From Pholis gunnellus (Eukaryota > Chordata > Actinopteri > Perciformes > Pholidae), in assembly GCA_910591455.2 (NCBI GenBank), contig OU342806.1, positions 10,299,926-10,363,925 on the forward strand: DNA of 64,000 nt, in the 5' to 3' direction. Under the pieces are notes generated by a model that saw nothing but the letters and a program-made list of their open reading frames with translations, did not search any database and was not told where the DNA came from. This document shows, piece by piece, positions 62,872-64,000 of the stretch (its first letter is position 1; each line of letters begins with the position of its first letter). The translations under genes were made by a program, and so were the position numbers.

Positions 62872-64000
62872 TCCTTTGAAATCCAATCACTCCGAGTGAA
62901 TCACCTCATGCCAGGCAATGATTTAGTCGTGGTTATTTTCTTTTTCTGTAAAGTGCAAGCAAGTGTGACTTACTGTACTCATTCGATCCAAGTAACAAGT
63001 GATTAGCTGCGAAGAATAAATCTTCACAGAAATTCATTTGAGCCGTGAACAGTGGAGTGGAAACTATTGGAAAACATCACACTCCCAGGGTTTTGCCGCG
63101 TGATGTTGGAGATGGACTCGAGGGGCGGCCGAGAATAAATAGATAACATTTTCTTCTAAAAAGGACCACAGTTTGTGGGACTACTCTTTCTAATTCAGTG
63201 ATTTTGTGGCAGTGCCACTCAGAGTGCTCTTTGGGTGACAGCGGACTTCACGAGACACTGACAAGTAAATTCCTGTGGCAAGTGATTAAAACACTCGGAC
63301 TGCAACATCAATTCCCTCACACAAAACCGTTTTCTTACTTTGCGTTTATTTTTTTCCCTTTTATGGAGTACGAAGAACATTGGCAAAGTGACAAACCAGA
63401 GCTGGACTTACAACTCACTCTGAATTAAGGGGCAATTCAAACATTTGACTTTATTTCAGGAGACATGCCACTATATTCTTATATCAGATCAATGTCACCT
63501 CCAAACTTTCAGATTCAGCAAAGCAGACCTTGCTAGTGAGGATGTCAGTTTCAATGTGACCGACACAAGGCAGATACAGTATGTTGATACATAGAATACA
63601 GTAATAAAGTTAGGTTATGACACTAAAAACAACAAAGAAAAACAAATCTTATTCTAAAGCGGGTTATCTAAATTGCTGCTTTACCCATTGAGAATGAAAA
63701 ATGATAAACACACGAGGCCCAGATAATATGAGCGAGTGTATAAAATGTCCTCAGGAAACCTCTTACCGCAAACAACAGTGGAAGGAGTTTTGTAATCCGC
63801 TTGTGTTATTTTTACCCTGAAGTAGATGATTTACTGAGCAAATGAAATGTTCGAAATCCATTCCCACTTGGTTTTAAGCTGTGGTCAGTCAGAGTTCTAG
63901 ACATATTTACTGACACATTTTAAATGTGCAATTGATGTTTCAAGAAAGCACCTCTTAAAACAGTTAGAAGTAATCCGCATTATGAGTTACAGAATTTATA
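62872..64000. other. unique block to window end
   Basis: Unique AT-rich DNA. The 76-codon frame at 63198-63428 shows no domain. No repeat or RNA gene seen. Confidence 0.4.

Overview
The window looks like ordinary vertebrate nuclear DNA, most likely from a ray-finned (teleost) fish. The reasons are at least sixteen CA/GT microsatellites (up to about 144 bp), many poly-G/poly-C runs of 12 or more, and several degenerate DNA-transposon relics. The ends of those relics resemble hAT families common in teleost genomes: TAGGGATGCACCGAT, CAGGGCTG...CAGCCCTA, TAGTGCTGGG-type, and an 'aactaat...tgattaatcatttggtccataaaatg' family. There is no operon structure, no bacterial gene density and no viral gene. 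The species cannot be fixed from sequence alone.

I find no protein-coding gene that I can support. The longest open frames (187, 172, 148, 145 and 143 codons) show no recognisable domain, often run antisense to each other or through simple repeats, and fit chance in a 64-kb window. No tRNA, rRNA, snRNA or known microRNA gene was recognised. The best reading is an intergenic gene desert or a very long intron. Such regions often flank developmental regulators in fish, but the neighbouring gene is not visible here.

Layout: 0-7 kb holds two GT arrays, a hAT relic (about 2.35-3.08 kb), a cluster of CA and pyrimidine tracts (4.3-5.0 kb), a TATA/MEF2-like site beside a CTCF-like motif (6.32-6.35 kb) and a Tc1-like terminus (6.74 kb). 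7-16 kb is mostly unique, with a 30-G run followed by a 300-bp purine tract at 13 kb. 16.17 kb starts the longest CA array. 16-28 kb is mostly unique with several candidate regulatory segments. 28.8-29.63 kb is a probable hAT relic containing a tRNA-like SINE remnant, followed by a CpG-dense segment at 30.66-30.96 kb. 31.6 kb carries, on the minus strand, a polypyrimidine-CAG joined directly to GTGAGT, the form of a recursive splice site. 39.5-41.25 kb holds three long CA arrays and an inverted pair of degenerate minisatellites. 42.17-42.86 kb is a hAT relic with a GC-rich core. 47.7-56.4 kb carries more hAT-type relics: one with a broken BED-finger transposase N-terminus, one short element with 15-bp perfect inverted ends, and one 749-bp element with a perfect 8-bp target duplication. 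60.47-60.52 kb is a perfect 56-bp palindrome with no spacer.

The working parts, if any, are probably cis-regulatory. Several non-repetitive blocks rich in homeodomain-, POU- or MEF2-type sites are marked as candidate conserved non-coding elements. That label is inference, since conservation cannot be tested from one sequence.
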